Shown piece by piece: positions 8,801-17,346 of a stretch of 64,000 bases of DNA (positions within the stretch are counted from its first letter, which is position 1; each line of letters starts with the position of its first letter). A program made the translations under genes and the position numbers. Source of the DNA: Gloeocapsopsis dulcis. GTDB lineage: Bacteria > Cyanobacteriota > Cyanobacteriia > Cyanobacteriales > Chroococcidiopsidaceae. The stretch lies in NCBI RefSeq assembly GCF_032163395.1, contig NZ_CP119968.1, forward strand, positions 4,118,001 to 4,182,000. The letters are read 5' to 3'. The notes beneath the pieces are model-generated. The model did no database searches and had not been told where the DNA came from. It saw only the letters and a program-made list of their open reading frames with translations.

Positions 8801-9589
8801 ATGGATAACTCAATATTGCTATCACCAAAAGTTTACCTTGTGGGCGCAGGGCCTGGAGATCCTGATTTATTGACGATTAAAGCACAAAAGATTCTGGCGC
8901 AGGCAGATGTGATATTATTTGCTGATTCGCTTGTACCAGGCGAAATCTTACAGTATTGTCGCTCAGATGCAGAAATCATCCGGACAGCGAATAAGACTTT
9001 AGAGGATATTTTGCCTGTCATGGTTGAAAGAGTGCGATCGCATAAATCAGTAGTGCGACTTCAATCAGGCGATCCGAGTCTTTATAGTGCCATTCACGAA
9101 CAAATGCAAGCATTAGCGGAAGCTGATATTCCTTTTGAAGTGATTCCTGGAATTAGTGCTTTTCAAGCTGCAGCTGCTAAACTCAATGTCGAGCTAACGA
9201 TTCCTGGAGGTGTACAAACCATTATCCTAGGACGGATCAGTGGACGTACAGAAGTCCCCGAAACAGAAGAACTAGCCTCACTTGCAGCACATCAAGCCAG
9301 TCTTTGCTTATATTTAAGTGCGCGTCACGCAGACAAAGCCCAAAATCAACTTTTAGAACACTATCCACCACAAACGCCAGTCGCAATCTGCTTCCGCGTA
9401 GGTTGGTCAGATGAGAAAATTGTCTTAACAACCTTAGCAGAAATGGCAAAAGTTACTCAAGCAGAACAACTTATCCGCACCACACTTTACATCATTAGTC
9501 CTGCCCTCGCAGCAACCACAGCCCGTTCTCGCTTATACCACCCCGAACACTCCCATTTATTCCGCCCGCGCCAGTCTACAGCATCTTAA
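8801..9589 (+). CDS. cobM: precorrin-4 C(11)-methyltransferase
   Basis: SAM-dependent methyltransferase of the cobalamin corrin-ring pathway (CobM in the aerobic route, CbiF in the anaerobic route). The 262-residue protein has the tetrapyrrole methylase signature at the N-terminus (VYLVGAGPGDPDLLTIKA) and the second motif VVRLQSGDPSLYSAIHEQ. FEVIPGISAFQAAAA and the C-terminal RTTLYIISPAL complete the fold. Cyanobacteria generally use the early-cobalt route to pseudocobalamin, so the reaction is probably the CbiF one; the sequence does not distinguish them. It belongs to the same pathway as cbiA at 23.1 kb. It lies 28 nt after lgt, so co-transcription is possible. Confidence 0.92.
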   Translation: MDNSILLSPKVYLVGAGPGDPDLLTIKAQKILAQADVILFADSLVPGEILQYCRSDAEIIRTANKTLEDILPVMVERVRSHKSVVRLQSGDPSLYSAIHEQMQALAEADIPFEVIPGISAFQAAAAKLNVELTIPGGVQTIILGRISGRTEVPETEELASLAAHQASLCLYLSARHADKAQNQLLEHYPPQTPVAICFRVGWSDEKIVLTTLAEMAKVTQAEQLIRTTLYIISPALAATTARSRLYHPEHSHLFRPRQSTAS

Positions 9590-9604
9590 TTAAATTCTCA
9601 CTAT

Positions 9605-9645
9605 TTCTTCTTTCCGTGTTCTCTGCGTCTCTGTGGTTCGTTAAA
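9605..9645 (+). repeat. dispersed repeat, TCTCTGCGTCTCTGTGGTTCGTT type
   Basis: A copy of an intergenic sequence with core CTCTGTGGTTCGTT. Further copies occur at 25015, 57149 (inverted) and 60661. It lies in the gap between cobM and the flavin reductase gene and is read through by a spurious upstream extension of that ORF. Confidence 0.7.
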
Positions 9646-9681
9646 CTTAGCGATGTAGCAACCTTTATAGGAGAACAACCC

Positions 9682-10161
9682 TTGTTAGACGAACAAGCAA
9701 AAAAAACCATACTGCGGAAAATTCCCCATGGCTTATACATCTGTGGAGTAAAAGACGGCGAAGAAGTCAATGGTTTTACGGCTAGCTGGTTAATGCAAGC
9801 TTCCTTCAAACCGCCTTTAGTTGTCAATTGTGTCAAACAAGACTCTAAATCTCATGAAATGATCAAAAAAAGTGGAGTTTTTGCTATTAGCTTTCTAGAT
9901 GCTTCACAAAAAGAAGTTGCACAAAAATTCTTTCAACCACAGCGCCGTGTTGGCAATAAATTTGAAGATGTAGAATTTTATATTGGCGAAACTGGATGTC
10001 CTATTATCTCCGATAGCCTAGGCTACATCGAGTGTCAAGTTGTCGATGCAGTAGAAAAAGGCGACCATACAGTTTATGTTGGCGAAGTGATTGCTGCGGG
10101 TGTTCACCGTGAAGGTGATTCGCTGCGATTAGAAACTACTGGTTGGAACTATGGCGGATAG
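9682..10161 (+). CDS. flavin reductase family protein (FMN-binding split barrel)
   Basis: 159-residue flavoprotein domain of the flavin reductase (DIM6/NTAB) family, related to the C-terminal reductase domain of cyanobacterial flavodiiron proteins. Visible signatures are NGFTASWLMQASFKPPLVV, the flavin-binding core of the split barrel, and the C-terminal DHTVYVGEVIAAGV. I place the start at TTG 9682 because AGGAG (9669-9673) lies 8 nt upstream. The family begins about here, and the longer ORF from 9616 runs through a dispersed repeat. It probably reduces FMN or accepts electrons for a partner enzyme; the partner is unknown. Confidence 0.88.
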   Translation: MLDEQAKKTILRKIPHGLYICGVKDGEEVNGFTASWLMQASFKPPLVVNCVKQDSKSHEMIKKSGVFAISFLDASQKEVAQKFFQPQRRVGNKFEDVEFYIGETGCPIISDSLGYIECQVVDAVEKGDHTVYVGEVIAAGVHREGDSLRLETTGWNYGG

Positions 10162-10206
10162 CTAGCAGGTTTAGGAAATCCTCTTGACACCAGTCAACTA
10201 TTAAAC

Positions 10207-10881
10207 TTATTCAACTTTTATGGGTGCACCTGGTCGAGTAAAGCGAATTTCAGTGCGTCGCCTAGTAGCATCAGGGTTACGATTAACGGTTGCAAAGTTA
10301 CCATCTGGTAAAATTAATTGTGCTGCTGAATAAGCTCTAAAGTTCAAGCCTTGCAATCGATTACTTGTACTTTGGATATTACGTAATACTTGAACAACAG
10401 CAAGTGCCCGCATCAACCCTAAGTCAGCGTTGGAGCCTGCTTTTAGTTGATTTACAGGTATTGTTGCACTTGCTACTTTTTCTAAGTCTTGGTCAAGATT
10501 GCTAGCAGCATTACCATTTGCTTGACCATCAGTATGACCAATAATTTCTACTACATTAATTTTATATTGTTGCGTGTGTTGTTCTATTTGAGGAACAATT
10601 TTATTTCTTATGTATTGATCCATTATTACAGGAATTTCTGCACTACCTGAAGCAAAACGATACACTCCTTTATCTTCAATGACTAAAATTGGTGGAGGCG
10701 CGTTTTGTTTTCGAGTTTCAATAGCTTGGTTTAATCGTGCTTGGGTGTTTGCACTTCTCACAATAGCTAGTAGTAAAAATAGCATAGCTATTATAAAAGT
10801 ATTAGACATCAAGTCTGTAAAGGCAGACCAAATATTTAATTCTTCCTGGGGTTGATTGTGTCTACGAGAGTATCGCATCAT
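10207..10881 (-). CDS. MotB/ZorB-like OmpA-domain membrane protein
   Basis: Last gene of the four-gene tubulin-like operon. About 224 residues from the ATG at 10881 (another ATG follows at once, and the ORF opens at a TTG at 10899). A single membrane helix (about 20-42) contains an acidic residue at its start, in WSAFTDLMSNTFII (Asp23). That is where MotB, ExbD and ZorB carry the ion-binding Asp. The rest is periplasmic with an OmpA-like peptidoglycan-binding domain: EIIGHTDGQ, LMRALAVVQVL, and RRRTEIRF at the end. With the preceding MotA-like protein it should form an ion-driven stator anchored to the cell wall. The role is inferred from family and context only. Confidence 0.82.
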   Translation of the reverse strand: MMRYSRRHNQPQEELNIWSAFTDLMSNTFIIAMLFLLLAIVRSANTQARLNQAIETRKQNAPPPILVIEDKGVYRFASGSAEIPVIMDQYIRNKIVPQIEQHTQQYKINVVEIIGHTDGQANGNAASNLDQDLEKVASATIPVNQLKAGSNADLGLMRALAVVQVLRNIQSTSNRLQGLNFRAYSAAQLILPDGNFATVNRNPDATRRRTEIRFTRPGAPIKVE

Positions 10882-10907
10882 AATGCATACAATTAACAAA
10901 AATGATT

Positions 10908-12422
10908 TTATTTAGCAGCACCAGTAGGATATTGTTTGTAACTTTTGTCTACTACAAGCTGTTTTTCTAGGATTTTATTCAAGCGATAGCTTTCATGCTT
11001 AGCGTCACTGAAGTGCTTTGTAAAATTTGCTAAGTATTCTACAATGATTTGCATTTGTTGCTGTTGATTACTCGATTGGCTACTGATACCTGTAACTAAG
11101 CGATCGCTGAGATTCTTTAAGCCAACAGTCACTACTTGATTGTACTTATTAAGAGATTCAGCTAAAGTTTTTAGTTCCAACTCTACACGTTCAAAGCTAT
11201 CTGCTTTGTCCAAATTTTTCTGCTGAATTTTATCAAGTATTTCTACGGCAGATTGTAGCTTGTCGGAACCTTGATGTAACTGAGGTATAATTTTATCTAG
11301 AGATTGCTGATTACTCCAATGTAGTTCTAAAGCTTGAACTGTATTTTGATTGTGATGATTAATCTTGTCAGCTATATTTTGCACTTTATGATTAGAATTA
11401 ACTATTTCAAGTACAGCTGATTCAATTGTTGATACTGATTTAGATAAAACTTCAGTTGACTTATTAAAGTTTTTTTGAATACTATACAAATCTTTTGTAG
11501 CATCTGCAAGAAGTTGAGCAAAACTACTACGCTCAAACACCTGTGCTGTTTCTGCGAACCTAACTGTAGTTGTCTGAAAATCATCAACACTTTTTGAGAA
11601 AGTTCCAGATGACTCTTGAAAACCATTATAAACACGACAAGCAAGTTCGTTAGCCTGTTTATTGACATCCACAATTTCTTGAATTTTGGCTCCAAGCGAA
11701 GATTCCACTGCATCACGAACTGTTGTACCAAATCTACCTAAAAAATCTTTGAATTCAAAGACTAAGCGATCTACGGCTTTATCTAATCGATGATTCCCCT
11801 GAATCTCCGGCTGATAAATGTTGTCTAGATAGTCTTCAATTGAGACAATTAATTTGTACTTAGCTACACTTGTATTTTTAATTAAGTTAAATGCTGTTAT
11901 CAAAGCACTAAAAAATATTCCAGCTAAACTAGTAGCAAAAGCAATACTCATTGCTTGCAAAGGTTGTTGTAAGTTATTTAATAAACTGTCTATGTTATTA
12001 TCTAATTGTGCAACGTTAGTAATCGTTTGACTTAGTTGATTTAAGTTTAATGTAATACCTAAGAAAGTACCAAGCAAACCAAAGGCTAAAAGTAAATTAG
12101 GTAAAACTCGACAAAAATATTCAATTTGATCGTAAGAAAATAAACCAATTTTTTGGTAATTATAAACTTGTTCTATTAAAGCTGCTGTATTCACTTGATC
12201 GAGATCTGAGCTAGCTTCTTTAAAACGTAGTTCTAATTCTCTAATAATTTCTGGTTGTTCTCCTCTTTGATCGCGATTAATGAGTCTCCTCACACGGCTT
12301 TCTAAAAAGATAAGTTTGCTATGAAGAGTTGAGCGCAAAACAACAGTAGCTAAGGAAGGTAATACTATGACTAAAACTATGCTTAATAATAGTATGGGTG
12401 GTAAAGTAGATATAAAATGCAT
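10908..12422 (-). CDS. MotA/TolQ/ZorA-like membrane protein with long coiled tail
   Basis: 504 residues. Predicted membrane helices are at about 7-29, 106-126 (LPNLLLAFGLLGTFLGITL) and 157-181 (AMSIAFATSLAGIFFSALI). The last two match the core of MotA/TolQ/ExbB proton-channel proteins. From about residue 190 to the end a helical, coiled-coil tail of some 300 residues extends, presumably into the cytoplasm. This architecture recalls ZorA of the Zorya anti-phage system, but no ZorC, ZorD or ZorE gene is present here. It lies 26 nt upstream of the MotB-like gene, and a 27-bp palindrome precedes it. Strongly AT-rich. Name and function remain inferential. Confidence 0.8.
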   Translation of the reverse strand: MHFISTLPPILLLSIVLVIVLPSLATVVLRSTLHSKLIFLESRVRRLINRDQRGEQPEIIRELELRFKEASSDLDQVNTAALIEQVYNYQKIGLFSYDQIEYFCRVLPNLLLAFGLLGTFLGITLNLNQLSQTITNVAQLDNNIDSLLNNLQQPLQAMSIAFATSLAGIFFSALITAFNLIKNTSVAKYKLIVSIEDYLDNIYQPEIQGNHRLDKAVDRLVFEFKDFLGRFGTTVRDAVESSLGAKIQEIVDVNKQANELACRVYNGFQESSGTFSKSVDDFQTTTVRFAETAQVFERSSFAQLLADATKDLYSIQKNFNKSTEVLSKSVSTIESAVLEIVNSNHKVQNIADKINHHNQNTVQALELHWSNQQSLDKIIPQLHQGSDKLQSAVEILDKIQQKNLDKADSFERVELELKTLAESLNKYNQVVTVGLKNLSDRLVTGISSQSSNQQQQMQIIVEYLANFTKHFSDAKHESYRLNKILEKQLVVDKSYKQYPTGAAK

Positions 12423-12456
12423 ATAAGGTTCAGTATAAAAATTAAGCTGTCATAAC

Positions 12457-12483
12457 TAACAGGTGGGTAATACCCACCTGTTA
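12457..12483. repeat. 27-bp perfect inverted repeat between tubulin-like and MotA-like genes
   Basis: TAACAGGTGGGTA (12457-12469) and TACCCACCTGTTA (12471-12483) are exact reverse complements separated by one base. The palindrome begins one base after the tubulin-like stop codon in the transcribed direction. No T-run follows, so it is not a standard terminator. It could be an mRNA processing or stability hairpin, or a protein-binding site. Confidence 0.85.
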
Positions 12484-12484
12484 A

Positions 12485-15400
12485 CTAACGCAAAGGATAT
12501 TTAGCAATGATTTGTTGATACTCTTGTTCGTACTCTTCTTGAGTTAGAATACCTTCAGCAAGATCTTGCCTCAGAGACTCTATTTCTAAGCGACGTCGTG
12601 TTCGGTTATCTTCAGGTTCTACAGAAGGTTTAAGTAACATAACTTCGCCCGTCAAGATTAGAGGACTAGATTTGCTTTCATTATTATTTTTGCTAGGTAT
12701 TTTCTTCATGAATTTCTGCTGTATTTGCGCTTGAAAACGATTAATAATACCTTCTTTTGCTGTAAGAGAATCACCTCCGCGCGAACCAACGACATTTAAA
12801 CGGTAGGGATAATTCACATCACTATCTGGCAAACTATCTACTTGTTGTACAAACTGACGGAGTTTTGGTAAATAGTCTTCTTGCCATTGTCTGGGTTGAT
12901 GCTCGATTTCTTGCATGACTCCATCAAGTAAGTCTTGCAGTGCTTCTGCTTTACTTTTATAATCGATCAACTCCTGCAAAGCTTTTTTCCAAGCTGGATC
13001 GAGAGAAGCAGGGTAGTACTCTCCCCGTAAATCATCAAAGTATTGAAATTCAAGTTGCTGAGTTACTGGATTAGTTTGAATTAAATTCAATGCTAAACAA
13101 GGATAGAAAACATCTTGTAAATCCAGCATTTCTTTAACAGGTGGTGGAATAATCTCAGTAAAGCTTTCGCTTCGATGATTATGTAGTGGTGCATTACCTG
13201 GGTGATTTTTTAGTCTGACATAATGGTTTTTGAGCTTTTCTAAACCATCAATCAACCTCAGTGGAAAAGCAGCATATTCAGTAACGAGTAAAACTTTATC
13301 TTCGTTTTGAGTTGACTTAAGTTCATTGTCAGGAATTGCCAATTTATTTGTTAAAATTTCATGGAAATGCTGAACTTCTGGCTCGTCAGTATCTTTAAAA
13401 CCAATGAGTTGGCTTTTTTTAGCTGAACTATTGTGAAAGTAAGGTGCAGTAAGATTGAGCGGTAGTAGTGGTTGAGCTTCGCGGATAATTTGCCCTAGCC
13501 GAACTGGACGTTCTGATAAAGTTGGATACTTTTGATTGAAGCGCTTGATAACTGATTCTACAGTATCTGCACTCCGCGAACCAAATAATTGATTAACTGT
13601 CGTATCAATTTCGTGTTTGAGTTGTTTTGTATTGATATAGCTTTGTGTAAGAAGGATCGCTAAAGATTGTCCTTCACCAACAGGTGCTAAAACCTTTCGC
13701 GTAATTTGAATAGCTTGAGCACGATACTCTCTTTGGGGAAGTAAAGCTTCATAACAAGCTTCTATATCTTCCTCTGAAAATATTTCTTCACCACTCATCT
13801 CATCAGAGTTAGATTGTTTCAGGGCAATTTGATCTTTCTCGTAAGAAATTTTTAGTTCTTCTACTGAGCGACTTAGTGAAGTCAATTGACTAGCTCTTAC
13901 TTGTACGTGTTGTTGTAGAACTCTGACAACTTCTAAGGCTTCTAAAGCAATAGATAGACTCAAGTTTTGCTTAATAGCTGTTTCTGTTTCTTTGACAGCT
14001 TTTCTTGCTTCATCTTGAACGCGACTATTTTTATTGTTAAAAACAAGTTTGAATTCTTCTTCAATATCTTGAATTATCTTGTTAATCTGCGTCCACTTTT
14101 TTTCTAAATGCTCTAATGCACTAGCACTATTAATATCTTTGATTTTTCCCTCAATATCATATTGATATGCATTCAATTCAGATTGAATAGCATCAAGCCA
14201 GTTACGACTATTTGTAATCGAAAAGTATTTGTTATTCGGCTCAAGTATACTGTATAAATAACTATCGATATCTTCACATAGTTGTGTAATTAAGCTAGTT
14301 TTTCCTTTAATAACTTTTGTTAACCACGCTCCACGAGTACTTTCTGTATCTCCAGATTTGGTTTTATAAAATTGTTCGCGAAAGTCTCTTTGAAGTTGCC
14401 GTATCAAGCTAGAACGATCTTCTTTAGTCTTACACTCTGCAATTTTATTTTCTAGCTTTGACTTCCACATATTCATCAAAGCATTGAAGTTTTTTTCATT
14501 TTCAAGTGGTATTTCTTCTAACTTAGAAATCAAACCATTTTTTTGATCTAAGTTATTATGCCAATGATACTCAATGAAAAACTGTTCTAATAATTTTAGC
14601 GGATCTGGGCTTTGTCCTTCGCCTTGTAACCAAAAGTTAGCTAGCTTATGGCTAATTCGCGTGACTGTGATTTGTGAAATGCGATCGCGTGGAAAATAAA
14701 TTGCAGCTAACCCAAAAGTAAGGTAGTTTTGAGTATTTGGGCGTGGGTGATCGTCCTCCTGAATCAAATGTTGTGCAAAATTATCGCGCATTCCCTTGAC
14801 AACAGGTGCTAACTCACTCGAAAAATCAAGAGCAATTTTATTAGCAATAACATTACAAAGTTTTCGCTGCTTATCGATAACATAATTGCCTTGTTCTGTT
14901 GATTTGGAAACTAAGTAAGTGTAATCAAACGGAGGACGTTTCTCTTGAATATGAGTATCATATCTTTGGTCATAGCAAGCTTTAAAAGTTGTTCCAGGAC
15001 TTGAATAATAATCCAGTTCCATTAATGCTGCATAAGTATTGGCACACATATTAGGTGTATTGCCATACAACTCTGGACTAACTACTAAGTATCCAACAAG
15101 TTGCTTAACTTCAGGATAGGCATATCTTAAGCTATATGCCATATCTAGAAAAGTACCACTACCTGTACCACCACATAGTGAACCTACAACAATAATATTT
15201 AATCCAGGATCGACAATTAAACCAGATTGCTTTAGTAAATCTTGCTCGTGTCCCCGCGTACGTTGTTCAGCAATTTCAATAGCCTGCTTAATTTTTAAAT
15301 AGTTATGAAAGAATGATAGTCTACCAATTGGTCTAATTCCTTTTGCACCTTGATCAATTGCTTTAACATTTCTCAATAGTTGTGGTGGAAACCACTCAGC

Positions 15401-15757
15401 AATATGTGCATAAGGGCTGGGTTGATCGCCAATAGGATTACATTGTTCTAATCCTTGAACTAATTCAGTGATTTGTGTAGAAGTCATCGTAGCATTGACT
15501 TTTTCTGCATCTTGAAAACCCAAGTCAACACCTTGATATATATTTCCTGTTCGTAAGCTAACCGATTGTGTTGCTTCTTTGTCAGTATCTATATGAATAA
15601 AGCTAACTACAGGCAAGTTACTTAAATCTTTATAACGATCTACTATTAGTCGGCGAACACGCATTAAAACATCTTTACCCGTACCACCTAAACCAATACA
15701 AATAGTCCGGTTTATTCCTTGATATTGTCGGTCATTCATAGAAAATTGACTATACAT
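12485..15757 (-). CDS. large tubulin/FtsZ-like GTPase (Tubulin_2 type)
   Basis: 1090 residues. The N-terminal third is a tubulin-superfamily GTPase domain: CIGLGGTGKDVLMRV (T1-loop-like, residues 20-34), FIHIDTD (53-59), and the hallmark T4 loop GGTGSGT at 196-202. A long, charged, helical middle (about 390-760) follows. A C-terminal segment ends in a SHOCT-like motif (LRQDLAEGILTQEEYEQEY). It is far longer than FtsZ (about 400 residues) and resembles the large FtsZ-like proteins linked by Makarova and Koonin (2010, from memory) to vWA and OmpA-family genes in a predicted membrane-remodelling system. It lies 20 nt after the vWA gene. The cellular role is unknown. Confidence 0.85.
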   Translation of the reverse strand: MYSQFSMNDRQYQGINRTICIGLGGTGKDVLMRVRRLIVDRYKDLSNLPVVSFIHIDTDKEATQSVSLRTGNIYQGVDLGFQDAEKVNATMTSTQITELVQGLEQCNPIGDQPSPYAHIAEWFPPQLLRNVKAIDQGAKGIRPIGRLSFFHNYLKIKQAIEIAEQRTRGHEQDLLKQSGLIVDPGLNIIVVGSLCGGTGSGTFLDMAYSLRYAYPEVKQLVGYLVVSPELYGNTPNMCANTYAALMELDYYSSPGTTFKACYDQRYDTHIQEKRPPFDYTYLVSKSTEQGNYVIDKQRKLCNVIANKIALDFSSELAPVVKGMRDNFAQHLIQEDDHPRPNTQNYLTFGLAAIYFPRDRISQITVTRISHKLANFWLQGEGQSPDPLKLLEQFFIEYHWHNNLDQKNGLISKLEEIPLENEKNFNALMNMWKSKLENKIAECKTKEDRSSLIRQLQRDFREQFYKTKSGDTESTRGAWLTKVIKGKTSLITQLCEDIDSYLYSILEPNNKYFSITNSRNWLDAIQSELNAYQYDIEGKIKDINSASALEHLEKKWTQINKIIQDIEEEFKLVFNNKNSRVQDEARKAVKETETAIKQNLSLSIALEALEVVRVLQQHVQVRASQLTSLSRSVEELKISYEKDQIALKQSNSDEMSGEEIFSEEDIEACYEALLPQREYRAQAIQITRKVLAPVGEGQSLAILLTQSYINTKQLKHEIDTTVNQLFGSRSADTVESVIKRFNQKYPTLSERPVRLGQIIREAQPLLPLNLTAPYFHNSSAKKSQLIGFKDTDEPEVQHFHEILTNKLAIPDNELKSTQNEDKVLLVTEYAAFPLRLIDGLEKLKNHYVRLKNHPGNAPLHNHRSESFTEIIPPPVKEMLDLQDVFYPCLALNLIQTNPVTQQLEFQYFDDLRGEYYPASLDPAWKKALQELIDYKSKAEALQDLLDGVMQEIEHQPRQWQEDYLPKLRQFVQQVDSLPDSDVNYPYRLNVVGSRGGDSLTAKEGIINRFQAQIQQKFMKKIPSKNNNESKSSPLILTGEVMLLKPSVEPEDNRTRRRLEIESLRQDLAEGILTQEEYEQEYQQIIAKYPLR

Positions 15758-15777
15758 AGTTAGTTTTAGTTTATAAC

Positions 15778-16950
15778 TTACTTTTTAACTTTAATATTCA
15801 AGTAAAAATCTTCATGCTTATCATTTGGACAATTAAGTTTAATAGTATTTCCAGTCACCCGAGTTCTTTTATTAACTTCCCTACCTTTCCATTCAATTGG
15901 TGCTAACTTAGTAGGTATCAAATAAAGTTGATTTCCTTGACGTTCTAAATAAGCTCTTATTTCTGCCCCAGGACATACAATCTCATCAATACAATTAGTA
16001 TCTCCTTGACCGATAGCAAATGATTTACCTGGTAGTAGTGGACAACATTCTTTCTCATAATCTTCTAAATCTGCAATAACAGAAACTCGCCATTTTTTAC
16101 GTAGTCTAAAAAAGTATTTAGCTAAAAAGGAAAGAGAAGTTGTTCCTAAAAGCAAAACTACAATAGGTAGCCATAATTGTCCAAATAAATAAGAGTTTAC
16201 TTTACAAAATTCTTTGTTGTTTGGTGCAATTGTACAAAATTCTTGTACATTTGCTTCGATATCAACTACAGCAAGTTTATATTCTCTAGAGTCTGCTGTT
16301 TGAATTAGTAGTTCTCTTTTGTTTAAAGGTAAAGCATCAATCCATGCTCGTCGTGCTTGACTTGGTAAAGAATCATTTACTCGAAAAAGACTATCTGCTG
16401 GAGTTTCAATCCACTCGTTACCTGATTGAGTCAGTAGAGGAGCCTCTGTAATCCAAATTACTGACTGAAATTTAATTGGTTGATTTTGTTGTAGGCGATT
16501 TTGATTGAGCTGGGCTAATCCTTGATATATAGTCAGTTCTGCTTGCTGAATATCTGTATTCTGCAGCTTTAGATTGGCTGATAATGGAATTTTTTGTAAG
16601 ACCTTATCTATATTTTCTTGATTTTTTGTATTGAAATTAATAGGTATTCCTAAAGGATATAAATTTGATGTTTCTTCTGATTTAACTATATTTGACGCAA
16701 AAGGAACAACATATACTGAATCTCCAGATTTCAAGCTGTCTTCAATAATCTGTCGTAAACGAATACGTCCTTCGTCATTAATTCCTACACTTTCAGTTAA
16801 ATCAATTGCTAATACTACATCACGTTTGTCATGAATATGAGCAACTATCTGTAAAGCTGTTTTTTGTTGTGATTTTAATTCTTGCCCAGGAGTTACTTTT
16901 ATTCCAGATGCTATTAATATTTGATTAAATATAATTTTGTTTGCAAGCAT
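15778..16950 (-). CDS. von Willebrand factor A domain membrane protein
   Basis: First gene of the tubulin-like operon; 390 residues. A vWA-like domain occupies about 1-240, with the metal-site motif varied to D50-L-T52-E-S54 (canonical DxSxS) in VVLAIDLTESV. One membrane helix is at about 258-280 (LWLPIVVLLLGTTSLSFLA), followed by a basic stop-transfer (RLRKKWR). This suggests that the C-terminal 110 residues are cytoplasmic. That tail is beta-rich, and its GKSFAIGQGDTN and TRVTGNTIKLNC segments suggest an FHA-like sandwich. No signal peptide was seen, so vWA export would need a reverse-anchor topology. An in-frame stop just upstream excludes a long N-terminal extension. Confidence 0.75.
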   Translation of the reverse strand: MLANKIIFNQILIASGIKVTPGQELKSQQKTALQIVAHIHDKRDVVLAIDLTESVGINDEGRIRLRQIIEDSLKSGDSVYVVPFASNIVKSEETSNLYPLGIPINFNTKNQENIDKVLQKIPLSANLKLQNTDIQQAELTIYQGLAQLNQNRLQQNQPIKFQSVIWITEAPLLTQSGNEWIETPADSLFRVNDSLPSQARRAWIDALPLNKRELLIQTADSREYKLAVVDIEANVQEFCTIAPNNKEFCKVNSYLFGQLWLPIVVLLLGTTSLSFLAKYFFRLRKKWRVSVIADLEDYEKECCPLLPGKSFAIGQGDTNCIDEIVCPGAEIRAYLERQGNQLYLIPTKLAPIEWKGREVNKRTRVTGNTIKLNCPNDKHEDFYLNIKVKK

Positions 16951-17339
16951 TTTAAGATCACAAAGTTGTTAAAAAATAATTAAAAATGCAACTTCACTCA
17001 TCCAATAAATAATAAGCTTCTATGCATCCTTAAAAAAGAGGACATATAACAGTAAAAACTTAAAATAACTTTAGCTTGCCTTTAACTGAATATATAAGCG
17101 AAATCACACTGATAAACTAAATTAGGCAAAATTATGAAAATAACTAATTTCAGTAGTATCACTGTAGTCAGTAGGTATATGTTTGCTTGTAAAAATAGCT
17201 GAGTTTAATGTTTATTAAATAGTTATAAACACGTTATATTATGTTTTTGTAGTTAGTATGTGATAAGTTTTTTCCCAGCCAACTTTGAGACTTTGCAACT
17301 GCACAGCTTAATGTCAGCTTAAAAAAATATTAAGAGTTG
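16951..17339. other. AT-rich flank of the replication origin
   Basis: Very AT-rich sequence between the vWA gene start and the DnaA-box cluster. It is a natural candidate for the DNA-unwinding element and must also hold the promoter of the divergent tubulin-like operon. No ORF of coding character was seen. Confidence 0.5.
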
Positions 17340-17346
17340 ATTAGAT

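Noticed and set aside
10207-16950. Complete Zorya system
   Set aside because: Only ZorA-like and ZorB-like partners are present. No ZorC, ZorD or ZorE gene lies here, and a tubulin-like gene takes their place.
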